From NCBI GenBank assembly GCA_014728085.1, contig WJMF01000049.1, forward strand, positions 1 to 36,997: DNA of 36,997 bases. The letters are read 5' to 3'. Position numbers and translations under genes: made by a program. Position 1 is the stretch's first letter; each line of letters begins with the position of its first letter. This stretch comes from Candidatus Zhuqueibacterota bacterium (GTDB lineage: Bacteria > Zhuqueibacterota > Zhuqueibacteria > Residuimicrobiales > Oceaniaggregativiventaceae). Below the pieces are notes generated by a model, which made no database searches, had not been told where the DNA came from, and saw only the letters and a program-made list of their open reading frames with translations. Of the stretch, positions 26,571 to 35,485 are shown piece after piece.

Positions 26571-28892
26571 ATGAAAAGAGCTGTGTTGGTATCTGTTTTC
26601 GTCATTGTAACCGCAACATCCGTTTTTGCACAATTGCTGCAACATCAAATTTTACCGAATCAAACCGACAGCGAAATCAACGGCAATAATCCCGCACACC
26701 ATATTTATATCAACAAAGGCGTTGCCGCACTGGATAAACTGCTGCTTTTCTTTCCGGGCACTACCGGCACACCACGGGATTACCGCCTCTTTCAACGAAC
26801 CGCTGCGAATATGGGGTATCACGTTATCGGTTTGAGCTATGAGAATCTGGCATCGATCAATATTAATATTTGTCCCCGTACTTATGATAGCACCTGTCAC
26901 GGCCGTGCAAGATATGAAATCTGGTTTGGGGAGGATCAGCACCCCGCAATAGAGATATCACCTGCCAATTCGATACTGAACCGGCTGCTCAGGTTGTTGC
27001 AATATCTGCAAACAACTTATCCCGAGGAAAATTGGCAGCAGTTTCTCGACGGCTCTGTCATCAAATGGGAACGGATCGTTACCGCAGGCCATTCTCAGGG
27101 AGGCGGACATGCCGCCTTTGCAGCGAAATTATTTCCGGTAAACCGGGTCATCATGATATCCTGGACCGACTGGGCTCAACCGGGTAAAACCGCCTCCTGG
27201 ATCAGAGAGCCGGGCGTGACTCCGGATAGCGCCTATTTTGGCTTTATTCACACCGGAGATACCTGGATTTATGCCAAAATTCCAATCACCTGGTCTGATT
27301 TCCATATGCTCCAATTTGGCCCGATTGTGAATATCGATACCACAACCTCGCCATATCTCAATTCACATTCCCTGATTACGAGTGTGCCTATAGATACGGT
27401 CATGACCCAGGCCAACTTTCACAATGCAACCTGTGTCGACTGGGTCACGCCGATCGATCAAACCGCGAAAACGCCTCTGTTGCAACCGCTGTGGCAATAT
27501 CTTTTGGGCAAGGTTACCACCATTGACCCAAATGCACTCAGGATTTCACCTGAAGGCGCGAGTTATATCGATCCGGAACTGTTGAGCATAGACGATAAAC
27601 TGGCCTTTCAGAGCAGCGGCGGCACGGTTTATCTGAGCGACATCGATCCGCACACCGGTGCATTTGTCTCTGCCAGCGGCAAGGATCTGCTCATCGATAC
27701 CGGCGCCACCCCGTTGATCCATTCCTTCAACGGACCCGAGTTTGGTATCGATGCAAAGGGCTGGTCGCTCTTTTATACCAAAGACAACGGCGGTACACCA
27801 CAAATCTGGCGCGCTGATGTAAATGGATCCGATGTTACGCGAACCGCCCTGACCACCGGTCTCCTGCCAAAGCTCTCTACTCTGGCCTCCAAAGACGTCA
27901 CCGCCAACAGCATAAAATTGCTCTTTTCCAGAGGCGCGGTTCTTAAAACCGGTGTGGTCTGCTGGATCGATGAAGATCAACCGGAACGCGAAATCGTTGT
28001 CGACAGCATCGATACCGGAACCCGATGGGTAGATTCGAGCAACAGCTTTTTCTACGTCAAACAAACCGGTAAAAACGCCGGCCAGCTTTTTCTTTATCAT
28101 ACCGGGGAGATGACGGAAAAAAGGATTACCGATGATCCCGACCGCAAAAGCTACAGCTATGGCTGGTTTGCACCGGAATACGACGAACTGCTGGTTCTGG
28201 CGGTACTGAGCGATACGGCGATTGCGATATACCGCGATCATGGCGCAGAGTTTTGGCAAAAAATCGCCACCCTTACCGCGCCGCCCTCCTCTGAATACAA
28301 ATACATCGGATCGCCTGAACCTTTTGTTGCCGCCGGTAAATCCTATATCAGTTTTGTCTGCAAGAAATCGGCATCATCGAGTCAGTATGTCGATGCAGAG
28401 GTATGGGTCAGCGGCATTGAAACCGACAACAATACCCGTTTTATCAAACGCTGTGATTCGGGCTTGCCAAATACCATCCGAACCGATCCGGAGAGTTATA
28501 TTGGCGCAGATCAGGTCTTTATTTATTACAACGTTGTGACTGCAGCAGGAACCTTTGAAATCTGGCGCTATGCCAGCGGCATCTTAACCGCACAAACCGA
28601 TGTCAAAGGGGATCAGGTCGTTGTACCCGATGGATTTGCCCTGAAACAGAATTATCCCAATCCGTTTAATCCGGCAACGGTAATCGAATTCAACCTACCC
28701 GAAGCGTCTCAAATCGAGTTGAAAATATATGACCTCCTGGGACGGAAGGTCGCGACCCTTGTCGATACAGAGCTACAGGCGGGACGATACAAAAAGCGAT
28801 TCAATGCAGAAAACCTGGCAAACGGCCTCTATATCTACAGGCTCTCCAGTCCCTATGGAGAGCTGAGCAAAAAAATGCTTTATATAAAATAA
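26571..28892 (+). CDS. Secreted alpha/beta hydrolase (BPSS1187-like) with beta-propeller region and T9SS sorting domain
   Basis: A 773-residue exported protein. Signal peptide 1-20. Residues 25-315 are an alpha/beta hydrolase: LLLFFPGTTGTPRDYR (oxyanion-side loop), nucleophile elbow AGHSQGGGHAA (Ser175), with HNATCVDW near 285 as a possible catalytic His region. Residues 320-675 look like TolB/WD40-type propeller blades (SSGGTVYLSDIDP, GWSLFYTKDNGGTPQIWRAD, NSFFYVKQTGKNAGQLF). The C-terminus is a T9SS domain (KQNYPNPFNPATVIEF, ANGLYIYRL, KKMLYIK). The closest named family is the BPSS1187-type serine hydrolase group; substrate unknown. GTCAGGA lies 5 nt before the ATG. Confidence 0.83.
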   Translation: MKRAVLVSVFVIVTATSVFAQLLQHQILPNQTDSEINGNNPAHHIYINKGVAALDKLLLFFPGTTGTPRDYRLFQRTAANMGYHVIGLSYENLASININICPRTYDSTCHGRARYEIWFGEDQHPAIEISPANSILNRLLRLLQYLQTTYPEENWQQFLDGSVIKWERIVTAGHSQGGGHAAFAAKLFPVNRVIMISWTDWAQPGKTASWIREPGVTPDSAYFGFIHTGDTWIYAKIPITWSDFHMLQFGPIVNIDTTTSPYLNSHSLITSVPIDTVMTQANFHNATCVDWVTPIDQTAKTPLLQPLWQYLLGKVTTIDPNALRISPEGASYIDPELLSIDDKLAFQSSGGTVYLSDIDPHTGAFVSASGKDLLIDTGATPLIHSFNGPEFGIDAKGWSLFYTKDNGGTPQIWRADVNGSDVTRTALTTGLLPKLSTLASKDVTANSIKLLFSRGAVLKTGVVCWIDEDQPEREIVVDSIDTGTRWVDSSNSFFYVKQTGKNAGQLFLYHTGEMTEKRITDDPDRKSYSYGWFAPEYDELLVLAVLSDTAIAIYRDHGAEFWQKIATLTAPPSSEYKYIGSPEPFVAAGKSYISFVCKKSASSSQYVDAEVWVSGIETDNNTRFIKRCDSGLPNTIRTDPESYIGADQVFIYYNVVTAAGTFEIWRYASGILTAQTDVKGDQVVVPDGFALKQNYPNPFNPATVIEFNLPEASQIELKIYDLLGRKVATLVDTELQAGRYKKRFNAENLANGLYIYRLSSPYGELSKKMLYIK

Positions 28893-28945
28893 AATGCATT
28901 GCAGATTTACAGTTGAAGCAAAGATGTCGTATAAAAAGAGAAACA

Positions 28946-29260
28946 ATGGAAAAAATTTTGCACCCCCAGAAACTCGGCCTCTTCAAATCGCTTTTCATTT
29001 TCAGGTCCATATCTCTACTCCTGATCCTGGAAACCCGATTTCTGATCCCCTGGCTCGCTCGAATAACCGGCCTCGAGCCGGTGGTGTTCTGGTTCATCGT
29101 TGCCGGGCTCGGACTTTTTTCCCCTCTGCTGCTCTTGTCCCGGATATACCTCAAAGCGGAGGGACAAAAATACGACAGACAAACCTGGAAACAAAGATTG
29201 CGATTCAGCGACAATATAGATATTCATCTATATCAAAAACAAACGCTGCTACAAGCATAA
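28946..29260 (+). pseudogene. Truncated CPBP membrane protease, duplicate copy 1
   Basis: From ATG 28946 this encodes the N-terminal ~85 residues of the CPBP protease found whole at 31110, with mostly identical residues through ITGLEPVVFWFIVAGLGLF and LKAEGQK. After LRFS the frame joins sequence that corresponds to the spacer behind the complete copy (GATATTCA...CAAGCATAA). So about 470 bp carrying all three catalytic motifs were deleted, including the EExxxR, FxxxH and HxxxN blocks. It cannot be an active protease. The stop lies 12 nt before the hydrolase start. Confidence 0.85.
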
Positions 29261-29272
29261 AGAGGAATGAAC

Positions 29273-30376
29273 ATGATAAGAATCAATACGCATTGCTTCA
29301 CCTCACAGCGACTGCTGCTGACTGCTGTGATCATCATGATGGCGCTATCCGGCGGCGATGCACGGAATAACAAGAAAGAACAATCCCTTTACGCTGTCGG
29401 CTACAAGGTCATCGATATCGATTATCAAAAGAACGGCCATGCGCAAACGCTTACCGTGGCGGTATGGTATCCGACAGCAGAACAGCCTTCATCGCACCAC
29501 TACGGCGGCCCCACACGCGGAAACGTGGCGGTAAACGCTGAACCGCTCGACAGGGATAGAGCCTGTCCGTTCCTGCTCTTCTCACATGGATTCGGCGGCA
29601 GCGGTATTGCCGCTGTCTTTTTGACCGAAAAGCTGGCGGCCCGGGGCTGGATTGTCGCGGCCCCGGATCATCACGACAGCCATTCTGCGGTGCGCATTCA
29701 CAAGGGTATGAACAAATTCGACCGGCGTGGATTTTTCAAAGCAGCTAAAGCGATCGGTTCCTCCTCCCCGCAGGAGCGGCAGCAGTATCTCTACCGTCTC
29801 GATGAGATGCAGCTGGCTCTGGACGGCATGTTAAAGCACGCTCTGTTCGGACGATACATCGATGCGGAAAAAATTGCTGTCGGCGGTCACTCTTTCGGGG
29901 GATTTACCGCCATGGGATTATGCGGCACCATAGCGGAACGACACGATGAGCGCATTCGGGCGGTGCTGTTGTATTCTACAGGGGCAGCCGGCTATTTATA
30001 TACGGAAGAAGAGTTGCAAGACGTAGAAATCCCCTCCATGCTCTTTATGGGGGAACGTGAAAGAAAACAAAAAAGAGGCGATAAAACCATGGCAGAGCTG
30101 TCGGACAAAATCTACAGCAGCCTGGCGGTGCCCAAATATTTTGCCGAGGTCCGGGGAGGCACCCATCTGTCATTTAACAACCGCTTTAGCAACAGACCCG
30201 GAGCCCGCCTGATGAGCGGAAACGAGAAACAGTATGCGGTCATTCGTACCTACTCGATCGCCTTTTTACATAAATATGTTGATGATGATCATAATGCCGA
30301 CAAGGTATTGCAGCAGAACCATGCCATGCTAACGCGCTATGTTAAAGAGACCAAAAGCGACCAAATGGAACGGTGA
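29273..30376 (+). CDS. Exported alpha/beta hydrolase (PAF-acetylhydrolase/dienelactone-hydrolase-like)
   Basis: A 367-residue protein. ATG 29273 is chosen over 29267 because AGAGG then has 7-nt spacing and because only this ATG is kept in the duplicate at 31903. Residues 1-32 are a signal segment (LLLTAVIIMMALSGGDA). The hydrolase core has CPFLLFSHGFGG, WIVAAPDHHDSH, nucleophile elbow GGHSFGGFTA (Ser207) and GGTHLSF (His298). These fit lipases and PAF-acetylhydrolase-type esterases that act on small or oxidised esters. The last codons (MER, stop) lie at a deletion junction with a scrap of another gene. It is the intact partner of the stump at 31903-32077. Confidence 0.85.
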   Translation: MIRINTHCFTSQRLLLTAVIIMMALSGGDARNNKKEQSLYAVGYKVIDIDYQKNGHAQTLTVAVWYPTAEQPSSHHYGGPTRGNVAVNAEPLDRDRACPFLLFSHGFGGSGIAAVFLTEKLAARGWIVAAPDHHDSHSAVRIHKGMNKFDRRGFFKAAKAIGSSSPQERQQYLYRLDEMQLALDGMLKHALFGRYIDAEKIAVGGHSFGGFTAMGLCGTIAERHDERIRAVLLYSTGAAGYLYTEEELQDVEIPSMLFMGERERKQKRGDKTMAELSDKIYSSLAVPKYFAEVRGGTHLSFNNRFSNRPGARLMSGNEKQYAVIRTYSIAFLHKYVDDDHNADKVLQQNHAMLTRYVKETKSDQMER

Positions 30377-30480
30377 TCACCGGTGGCGGTTATGGCGGCA
30401 ATGGCCACAGTTTGTGTATCCCCCGGCGCTGCGTCAATGGGACCGCAGGAAGGCATAAAGCGGCGATCCTGGGGCAAGTG
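30373..30480 (-). pseudogene. 108-bp fragment of the T9SS gene at 32258-35485
   Basis: Read on the minus strand it gives LPQDRRFMPSCGPIDAAPGD and VAIAAITATGDHR, matching the internal part of the 1075-residue T9SS protein encoded at about 34275-34383. By eye there are about ten mismatches over about 107 bases. It has the same orientation relative to the hydrolase as the full gene has to the hydrolase stump, so it is the leftover of a duplicated T9SS gene after a deletion that fused it to the hydrolase end. Confidence 0.85.
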
Positions 30481-30618
30481 TCGGGCGTCAACCCTATCCT
30501 GGTCTCTGAGCTTTGTAAAAACACAAATTACCGCATATACATACGACGCACACCGTTTGTGCAAATTTCATATGAAATCCATGCCAGATTAAGCTCTGAC
30601 GACTTTTTAAAAATTAAC

Positions 30619-30738
30619 TTGCTTATCTGCCTGAAAAAGTGTAAAATTTTCACCAAAAGCATTCATTAATCATTATGGTGAGGCAAAATGAAACGAAAAT
30701 CTATTCTAATTTCTCCATCGATCGATTTACAAGCTTGA
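30619..30738 (+). pseudogene. Duplicate promoter and leader of the lipoprotein gene with a 16-residue truncated ORF
   Basis: TTGCTT (30619-30624), 17-nt spacer, TAAAAT (30642-30647), then GGTGAGGCAAAATG with ATG at 30688. The leader matches 25134-25203 at most positions. The ORF starts MKRKS like the lipoprotein (MKRKT) but stops after 16 codons, with no lipobox. The promoter is intact, so it may still drive transcription toward the protease gene at 31110. Confidence 0.75.
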
Positions 30739-30842
30739 GTAAAACAAATGCGGTATATTAAATGAGGAGAATTTTCCGATAGGTTTTTACCTGGATAGTG
30801 ATTATCTTTTCACTCGAAATGATAAAAATCAAGCAGGGCAAA

Positions 30843-31100
30843 ATGGTAAAGCCGTTGAAAAAATATCTGGCCGATCAGTTAAAAGAAAACAAACAAAAAA
30901 ATCTCCTACAGAAATCCCGGGGCAATTTTTCAGATCAATTCCGAATTTTTACAAAAATTAAAAGATATTAAACGGGACCCTGCACTCCTGTCCGGTGACT
31001 TGCACAAGCTTATCGACTATACGGCAGAAAAACTCTGTGAAGAGATTCAAAAAATAAATCAATACAATATGGTTTTTATTTTACCTAGATATTTCGAGCA
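30843..31100 (+). pseudogene. Decayed small gene of unknown family
   Basis: ATG 30843 opens MVKPLKKYLADQLKENKQK, then a frame change leads to SYRNPGAIFQINSEFLQKLK, DIKRDPALLSGDLHKLIDY and TAEKLCEEIQKIN, after which the frame runs into the start of the protease gene. The helical, charged composition is protein-like in two adjacent frames, which suggests one frameshifted gene of about 85 residues. I do not recognise the family, and it has no match in the equivalent place of copy 1. Confidence 0.4.
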
Positions 31101-31109
31101 GAGAGATAA

Positions 31110-31835
31110 ATGGAGGAAACTTTCTTGCAACCCAAAAAACTCGGCCTGTCCAAATCGCTGTTCATTTTTGGCTCCCTGTCTTTGCTGTTGATCCTGGAGA
31201 CTCGCTTTATCATCCCCTGGCTCGCTCGAATAACCGGCCTCGAGCCGGTGGTGTTCTGGTTCATCGTTGCCGGCCTCGGACTCTTTTTCCCTCTGCTGAT
31301 TTTGTCCCTTATTTTCCTCAAAGCTGAGGGACAAAAAATCGACAAAGAAACCTGGACCGGTCGATTGCGATTCAGGCAAATGAACCGCATGGACTGGCTC
31401 TGGAGTCTCGGAGCAGTTGTGGTCATTGGGATTCTGAGCGTAATTATTCTCAATGGTCTTAAACTGATAACCGGCCATGTTGAGAATCATCCCCCCTTTA
31501 TGGCTTATGAACCGCTCACCCCGGATCGTTACTGGATACTGTTGATATGGTTTCCCTACTGGCTGTTCAATATCATGGGAGAAGAGATATTCTGGCGCGG
31601 CGTGCTTTTGCCCGGACAGGAGCTCGCCTTTGGCAAAAATACCTGGATCATTCACGGCTTTTGCTGGGCCATTTTTCATATCGCCTTTGGCTGGAAAATG
31701 TTGCTGATCATGTTGCCCATCCTGTTCATCCAGTCTTTTGTCGTTCAGAAACGCAAAAACAGCTGGACAGGCGTGGTCATCCATGCGCTGGTAAACGGCC
31801 CCGGTTTTCTGGCTATCTCTTTTGGTTGGTTGTAA
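31110..31835 (+). CDS. CPBP family intramembrane metalloprotease, intact copy
   Basis: A 241-residue integral membrane protein of the CAAX-protease/bacteriocin-processing (CPBP) family with about six to seven membrane helices. The three catalytic motifs are present: MGEEIFWRG (E158, E159 and R163), FCWAIFHIAFG (H190) and VVIHALVNG (H225, N229). Function in this organism is unknown; the family processes membrane proteins or gives resistance to bacteriocins. GAGAGA precedes the ATG. It is the intact twin of 28946-29260 and shares a stretch of about 59 identical bases with it. Confidence 0.92.
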   Translation: MEETFLQPKKLGLSKSLFIFGSLSLLLILETRFIIPWLARITGLEPVVFWFIVAGLGLFFPLLILSLIFLKAEGQKIDKETWTGRLRFRQMNRMDWLWSLGAVVVIGILSVIILNGLKLITGHVENHPPFMAYEPLTPDRYWILLIWFPYWLFNIMGEEIFWRGVLLPGQELAFGKNTWIIHGFCWAIFHIAFGWKMLLIMLPILFIQSFVVQKRKNSWTGVVIHALVNGPGFLAISFGWL

Positions 31836-31902
31836 AATCGTAGACTATTGATATTCACATGTATCAGAAAAAACCCTGCGACAAGCATTAAGAGAAATCA
31901 AC

Positions 31903-32077
31903 ATGATAACGATCAATACTCAACGCTTCATGTCACAGTGACCGCTGCTGACCGCTGTGATAATAATGATTGCGCTATCCGGCAGCGAGGCAACAGGGGC
32001 ATACCATGCTGTCGCGTTATTTAAAGCAAACCGAAACAGAACGCTCTGATGACGGTAAAAAGCGTTTGGGGAATTGA
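31903..32077 (+). pseudogene. Stump of the exported alpha/beta hydrolase, duplicate copy 2
   Basis: ATG 31903 begins MITINTQRFMSQ and hits TGA where the intact gene has CGA (Arg). Beyond it the signal-segment codons remain (PLLTAVIIMIALSGSEA), then about 1 kb is missing, and the sequence resumes with the last residues (AMLTRYVKET in the intact copy, MLSRYLKQTETERSDD here). The C-terminus ends GN at 32077. It is the reciprocal loss to the protease copy 1 truncation. Confidence 0.85.
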
Positions 32078-32150
32078 TACCCTATAACCTTTCTTTCAGG
32101 AAATTTACCTAACCTGGTAGATTTTTATTGGGCGCAAAAACAGTATAAAG

Positions 32151-32164
32151 CCGGCTCTTGCCGG
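32151..32164. terminator. Weak GC-rich hairpin between convergent genes
   Basis: CCGGC-TCTT-GCCGG, with TTT runs within 15 nt on both sides. It lies between the hydrolase stump and the convergent T9SS gene end, a suitable place for a bidirectional terminator. Confidence 0.35.
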
Positions 32165-32257
32165 TGTTCATTTTGGCCGATTTAATAGGCGCTCTGCTAT
32201 TTGGATCCAAATTGGAAAATTTATCCTTATTCAAATAAGAGGTTTTATTTGCCAATT

Positions 32258-35200
32258 TCAGGGCAAAAGAACCATCTTTTTGTGCAGAATTTGATCGCCA
32301 ACCGTCAAACGGGCAAAATAGATACCGGCGGCGCAAAAGGCGCCCTCTTTTGTTTTTCCGTTCCAGACCTCGATATAGTGCCCCGCCACTCGTTGTCCAT
32401 CGACAAGGGTGGTGATATACTGTCCCAGCGCATTATAAATCTCGATTTTCATCCGTGCCGATGTGGCCAGGCGATAAAAGAGCTGTGTTGAGCGGTTGAA
32501 CGGATTGGGATAGTTTTGAAACAAGCGACTGGCGGCAGATTGCTCTGCCAGAGCCGGATCCTCAATCCGGTTGAGATAGTAAATTCCGAACGTATGGTCA
32601 TCCTTTTTGGCATAGACCCAGCCATCTTTTATGAACAGCGGCCCGGTTACGTTCCTCAGTACCGCTTGTATTTTCGGGTCATAGGGATCTGTAACATCAT
32701 AAAAAGTCAGTTGCTTGTCTATGATTGTCAGCACATTCTCCTGCAGCGAATAAGATAGCCATGGCATATAAAGTGTTTTAACCAAACCAGGAGGTTGTTG
32801 CGGATGGTGCAGATCCAGGGCATAAAGCTCAACCATTGATTTACCATAGAGACCCCCTTGTGGGCGCGTTTTGATTAGAAAGACATAACCGCCGTTAGCG
32901 ACGAGATATACGTTGGCAAACGGGTGCACCACCACCGTCGCTTTTTCGCCCTGGTCATCAATCTCTTCGATAACGACTTTTGTTGTTTGGATTGTACCGG
33001 TCGGACTTTTTCGTGCATAGACGATATAAGGATATACAAACATGAGACGGGAATTTACAGACTCTTCATACTGATACGCTTTCAAAAGAGAAGGTTCGGA
33101 CAGACTCTTCAGCGAATAAAGTAAAAGTTTGTCATTGCACTGATAGGCATATAACAGCCCGCCGCTCACCCCCAGGCGTGTGCATTCCCTCGTCAATTCA
33201 ATCTCATTAACCTTGCTCGCCTCTCTTCCATCAACATGATAAATATCTATCCGGCTGATCCACTCTTCATCCTGCCGGCCATAGAGAGAACAGTAGAAAT
33301 AATCACCCATGGCTGTCATGGCGGTGACGCGTAGAGAATCAAAATCCACTTTATCGAGATAAACCGGTAAAGAGGGATCACTCCTGTCATAATAATAAAG
33401 GTACGATCCATACATAGAGCCGGTTTGAACAAAAACATGTTTGTCTGTTGCAAATATTCTATCTATCGAATGCTGATCCTCGGGAATGGGAATGGAATTG
33501 ACCGCAAACGATGCATTCCAAAGGGAAAAATCAGCCAGCGATAGCGTACCCAGATCACTAAAGGTCTCAAAAATTCCATCAAAAGCGGAGACGCGATAGC
33601 GATAGAGCGAATCCGGCTGCAAAAAATGGCTGCCGTCGAACGGAAACCGGGTTTTTTCGCTTTCATAAAACGGCTCCTGTTGTCCCTGCCAATAAAACCG
33701 GTAAACAAGGGGATCGTTATCCGCATCAGCAGCAGCTGACCAGGTAAAAGTCGTTTCCGGTTTTTTCAGTATTACACCATCTGCAGGTGTATCGAGTTGC
33801 GGCGGTGTGGGTTTGTGATTGATGATCAGATCACTGAACCGGCTGCGTGCAATCACATTGCGATTTTCGGGATCGCTGGCCAGAGTAGCCGCCGACGTTA
33901 TGCCCACCCTCCCGGCGGCTTTGTCTTCTTCAATGGTGCCGTTGAGATAGAGAAGCGTATTCGAACCGGGCAGGCAGGGTGCAGCAAAATCAATATCAAT
34001 GCGGTAACTATTGTCACCGAGGTGTTGAAAATCAATCATTGCATCTTGCTCTTTTATAGCAGGCGTCACTCCCGTAAAGGCCATTCCTTCTGTTTCAAGC
34101 CGCAGGGAAAACGACACCGTCTGCAGCGGAAACAAATTGGAGAGCCGGACCGGCAGGGAAAAAGTTCGATCCAGCGGATCGACTGCCATAGGAGCGCTGT
34201 GAACGACCCCGGTAGAGTGATAGACCAGGTGAGCCAGATCGCAGGTCTCTTTCAAGCGAACAATTTCCTCAAAACGATGATCGCCGGTGGCGGTTATGGC
34301 GGCAATGGCCACGATTTGTGTATCCCCCGGCGCTGCATCAAAGGGACCGCAGGAAAGCATGAAACGGCGATCTTGAGGCAAGGTTTGTTCCAGCCAGCCG
34401 CTTTGGGTATAGGGATCACCGCTAAAAGCCCACCGTGATTGCTTACCGGTAATGGGATTGATCAGAGGATTGCCATCATAATCCAGTCCCTGCAGCCGGC
34501 GATAAGCGGCGGTAGCAAGATCCACATCCGGTAGACGATTGGGTACGAATTCCTGCCATTGACGAGGGCCGTGCTTATAAACGGGCGGTGAAAATATCCC
34601 GCAGCTCCGGAAACCGGTTTTTATGTTCTGTTTATAGCAAACTGTATCGCCGGCCGACGGCACGACGGCGGCTTGCACCAGGGCATAGCCCATGGACCGG
34701 TGTTCTTCCCCAATAATGGATTCCATAGCGCTATAGGCACCGTTATAAGCAAAAACCAAATTAAGCAGGCTATCGCTACCGACCTGATCATTCGCAGGAT
34801 CGACGAGCTCACAATCGGCAAAAATACCGATATAGGCGTTATGCCAATGGTTGTCGCTTTTGTTGATGATATCCCATTCAATAAAAACGATATCATCAAG
34901 AATTTCCAAACCAAATGTTTTCATGTGAATCTCGGCGCCGAGCGGATCGGTATGACCCAGGGTGTGCCCGATGGGCAGTGGGTACGCATCGGTAAAAGTG
35001 CAATAGAGCATCTGATCGCCGATAATCGATGGCGTGCCGTCCGCCTTGACGGGTGCGCCCTGCCAGGCGGGCCAGTCGCGATAATCCGGGTTATCCGCCT
35101 CTGTATCTCCGCGGTTGATCTTATAGATGCGAAAGGTAGGATCGTCCTTGCCGAGCGGCCGCCCGTTTTCATCGATCATTCCGGCAAGCGCATCCGATTC

Positions 35201-35485
35201 AAACTGATTGACCATGACCCGAATCGAGTCATCGATTTCCGCGCCCAGGATCAAACCGCTGGTTAAAGCCAGGACCGGTCCGGAAGGCTTGAGCAAAAAT
35301 CCGTCATGCTCTTCCCTGTCGGCAAAGCGGCCATTATTTCCAACATACATGAGCAGATTATTGGCGTCAAAAGCCTTGTATTCGGTAATGGCAGCGTTTT
35401 GTCCGGATTTGACACCGCTCTCTTTTGGTATGGCTGCGATCAAACCGATACAGATCAACACAAAAGGTAAAATTGTTCTTTTCAT
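32258..35485 (-). CDS. Large secreted protein with FN3-like and propeller regions and T9SS sorting domain
   Basis: A 1075-residue exported protein. Signal peptide 1-18 (RTILPFVLICIGLIAAI). Residues 25-470 form a domain rich in FDANNLLMYVGNNGRF, DIVFIEWDIINKSDNHW and YIGIFADCELVDPAND; this type is common at the start of large FCB surface proteins and has no assigned function. Residues 470-555 form a cohesin-like beta domain (VSFSLRLETEGMAFTGV, TLLYLNGTIEED). An FN3-like domain follows (about 557-655, PTPPQLDTPADG, LYRYRVSAFDG). Residues 670-960 are repeat strands of propeller (LVIVD-type) character. The T9SS domain starts near 987 (FQNYPNPFNRSTQLFY, closing AAGIYFARLTVGD and KKMVLLP). AGAGGT lies upstream of the ATG. 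An internal piece is duplicated at 30373-30480. Confidence 0.83.
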   Translation of the reverse strand: MKRTILPFVLICIGLIAAIPKESGVKSGQNAAITEYKAFDANNLLMYVGNNGRFADREEHDGFLLKPSGPVLALTSGLILGAEIDDSIRVMVNQFESDALAGMIDENGRPLGKDDPTFRIYKINRGDTEADNPDYRDWPAWQGAPVKADGTPSIIGDQMLYCTFTDAYPLPIGHTLGHTDPLGAEIHMKTFGLEILDDIVFIEWDIINKSDNHWHNAYIGIFADCELVDPANDQVGSDSLLNLVFAYNGAYSAMESIIGEEHRSMGYALVQAAVVPSAGDTVCYKQNIKTGFRSCGIFSPPVYKHGPRQWQEFVPNRLPDVDLATAAYRRLQGLDYDGNPLINPITGKQSRWAFSGDPYTQSGWLEQTLPQDRRFMLSCGPFDAAPGDTQIVAIAAITATGDHRFEEIVRLKETCDLAHLVYHSTGVVHSAPMAVDPLDRTFSLPVRLSNLFPLQTVSFSLRLETEGMAFTGVTPAIKEQDAMIDFQHLGDNSYRIDIDFAAPCLPGSNTLLYLNGTIEEDKAAGRVGITSAATLASDPENRNVIARSRFSDLIINHKPTPPQLDTPADGVILKKPETTFTWSAAADADNDPLVYRFYWQGQQEPFYESEKTRFPFDGSHFLQPDSLYRYRVSAFDGIFETFSDLGTLSLADFSLWNASFAVNSIPIPEDQHSIDRIFATDKHVFVQTGSMYGSYLYYYDRSDPSLPVYLDKVDFDSLRVTAMTAMGDYFYCSLYGRQDEEWISRIDIYHVDGREASKVNEIELTRECTRLGVSGGLLYAYQCNDKLLLYSLKSLSEPSLLKAYQYEESVNSRLMFVYPYIVYARKSPTGTIQTTKVVIEEIDDQGEKATVVVHPFANVYLVANGGYVFLIKTRPQGGLYGKSMVELYALDLHHPQQPPGLVKTLYMPWLSYSLQENVLTIIDKQLTFYDVTDPYDPKIQAVLRNVTGPLFIKDGWVYAKKDDHTFGIYYLNRIEDPALAEQSAASRLFQNYPNPFNRSTQLFYRLATSARMKIEIYNALGQYITTLVDGQRVAGHYIEVWNGKTKEGAFCAAGIYFARLTVGDQILHKKMVLLP

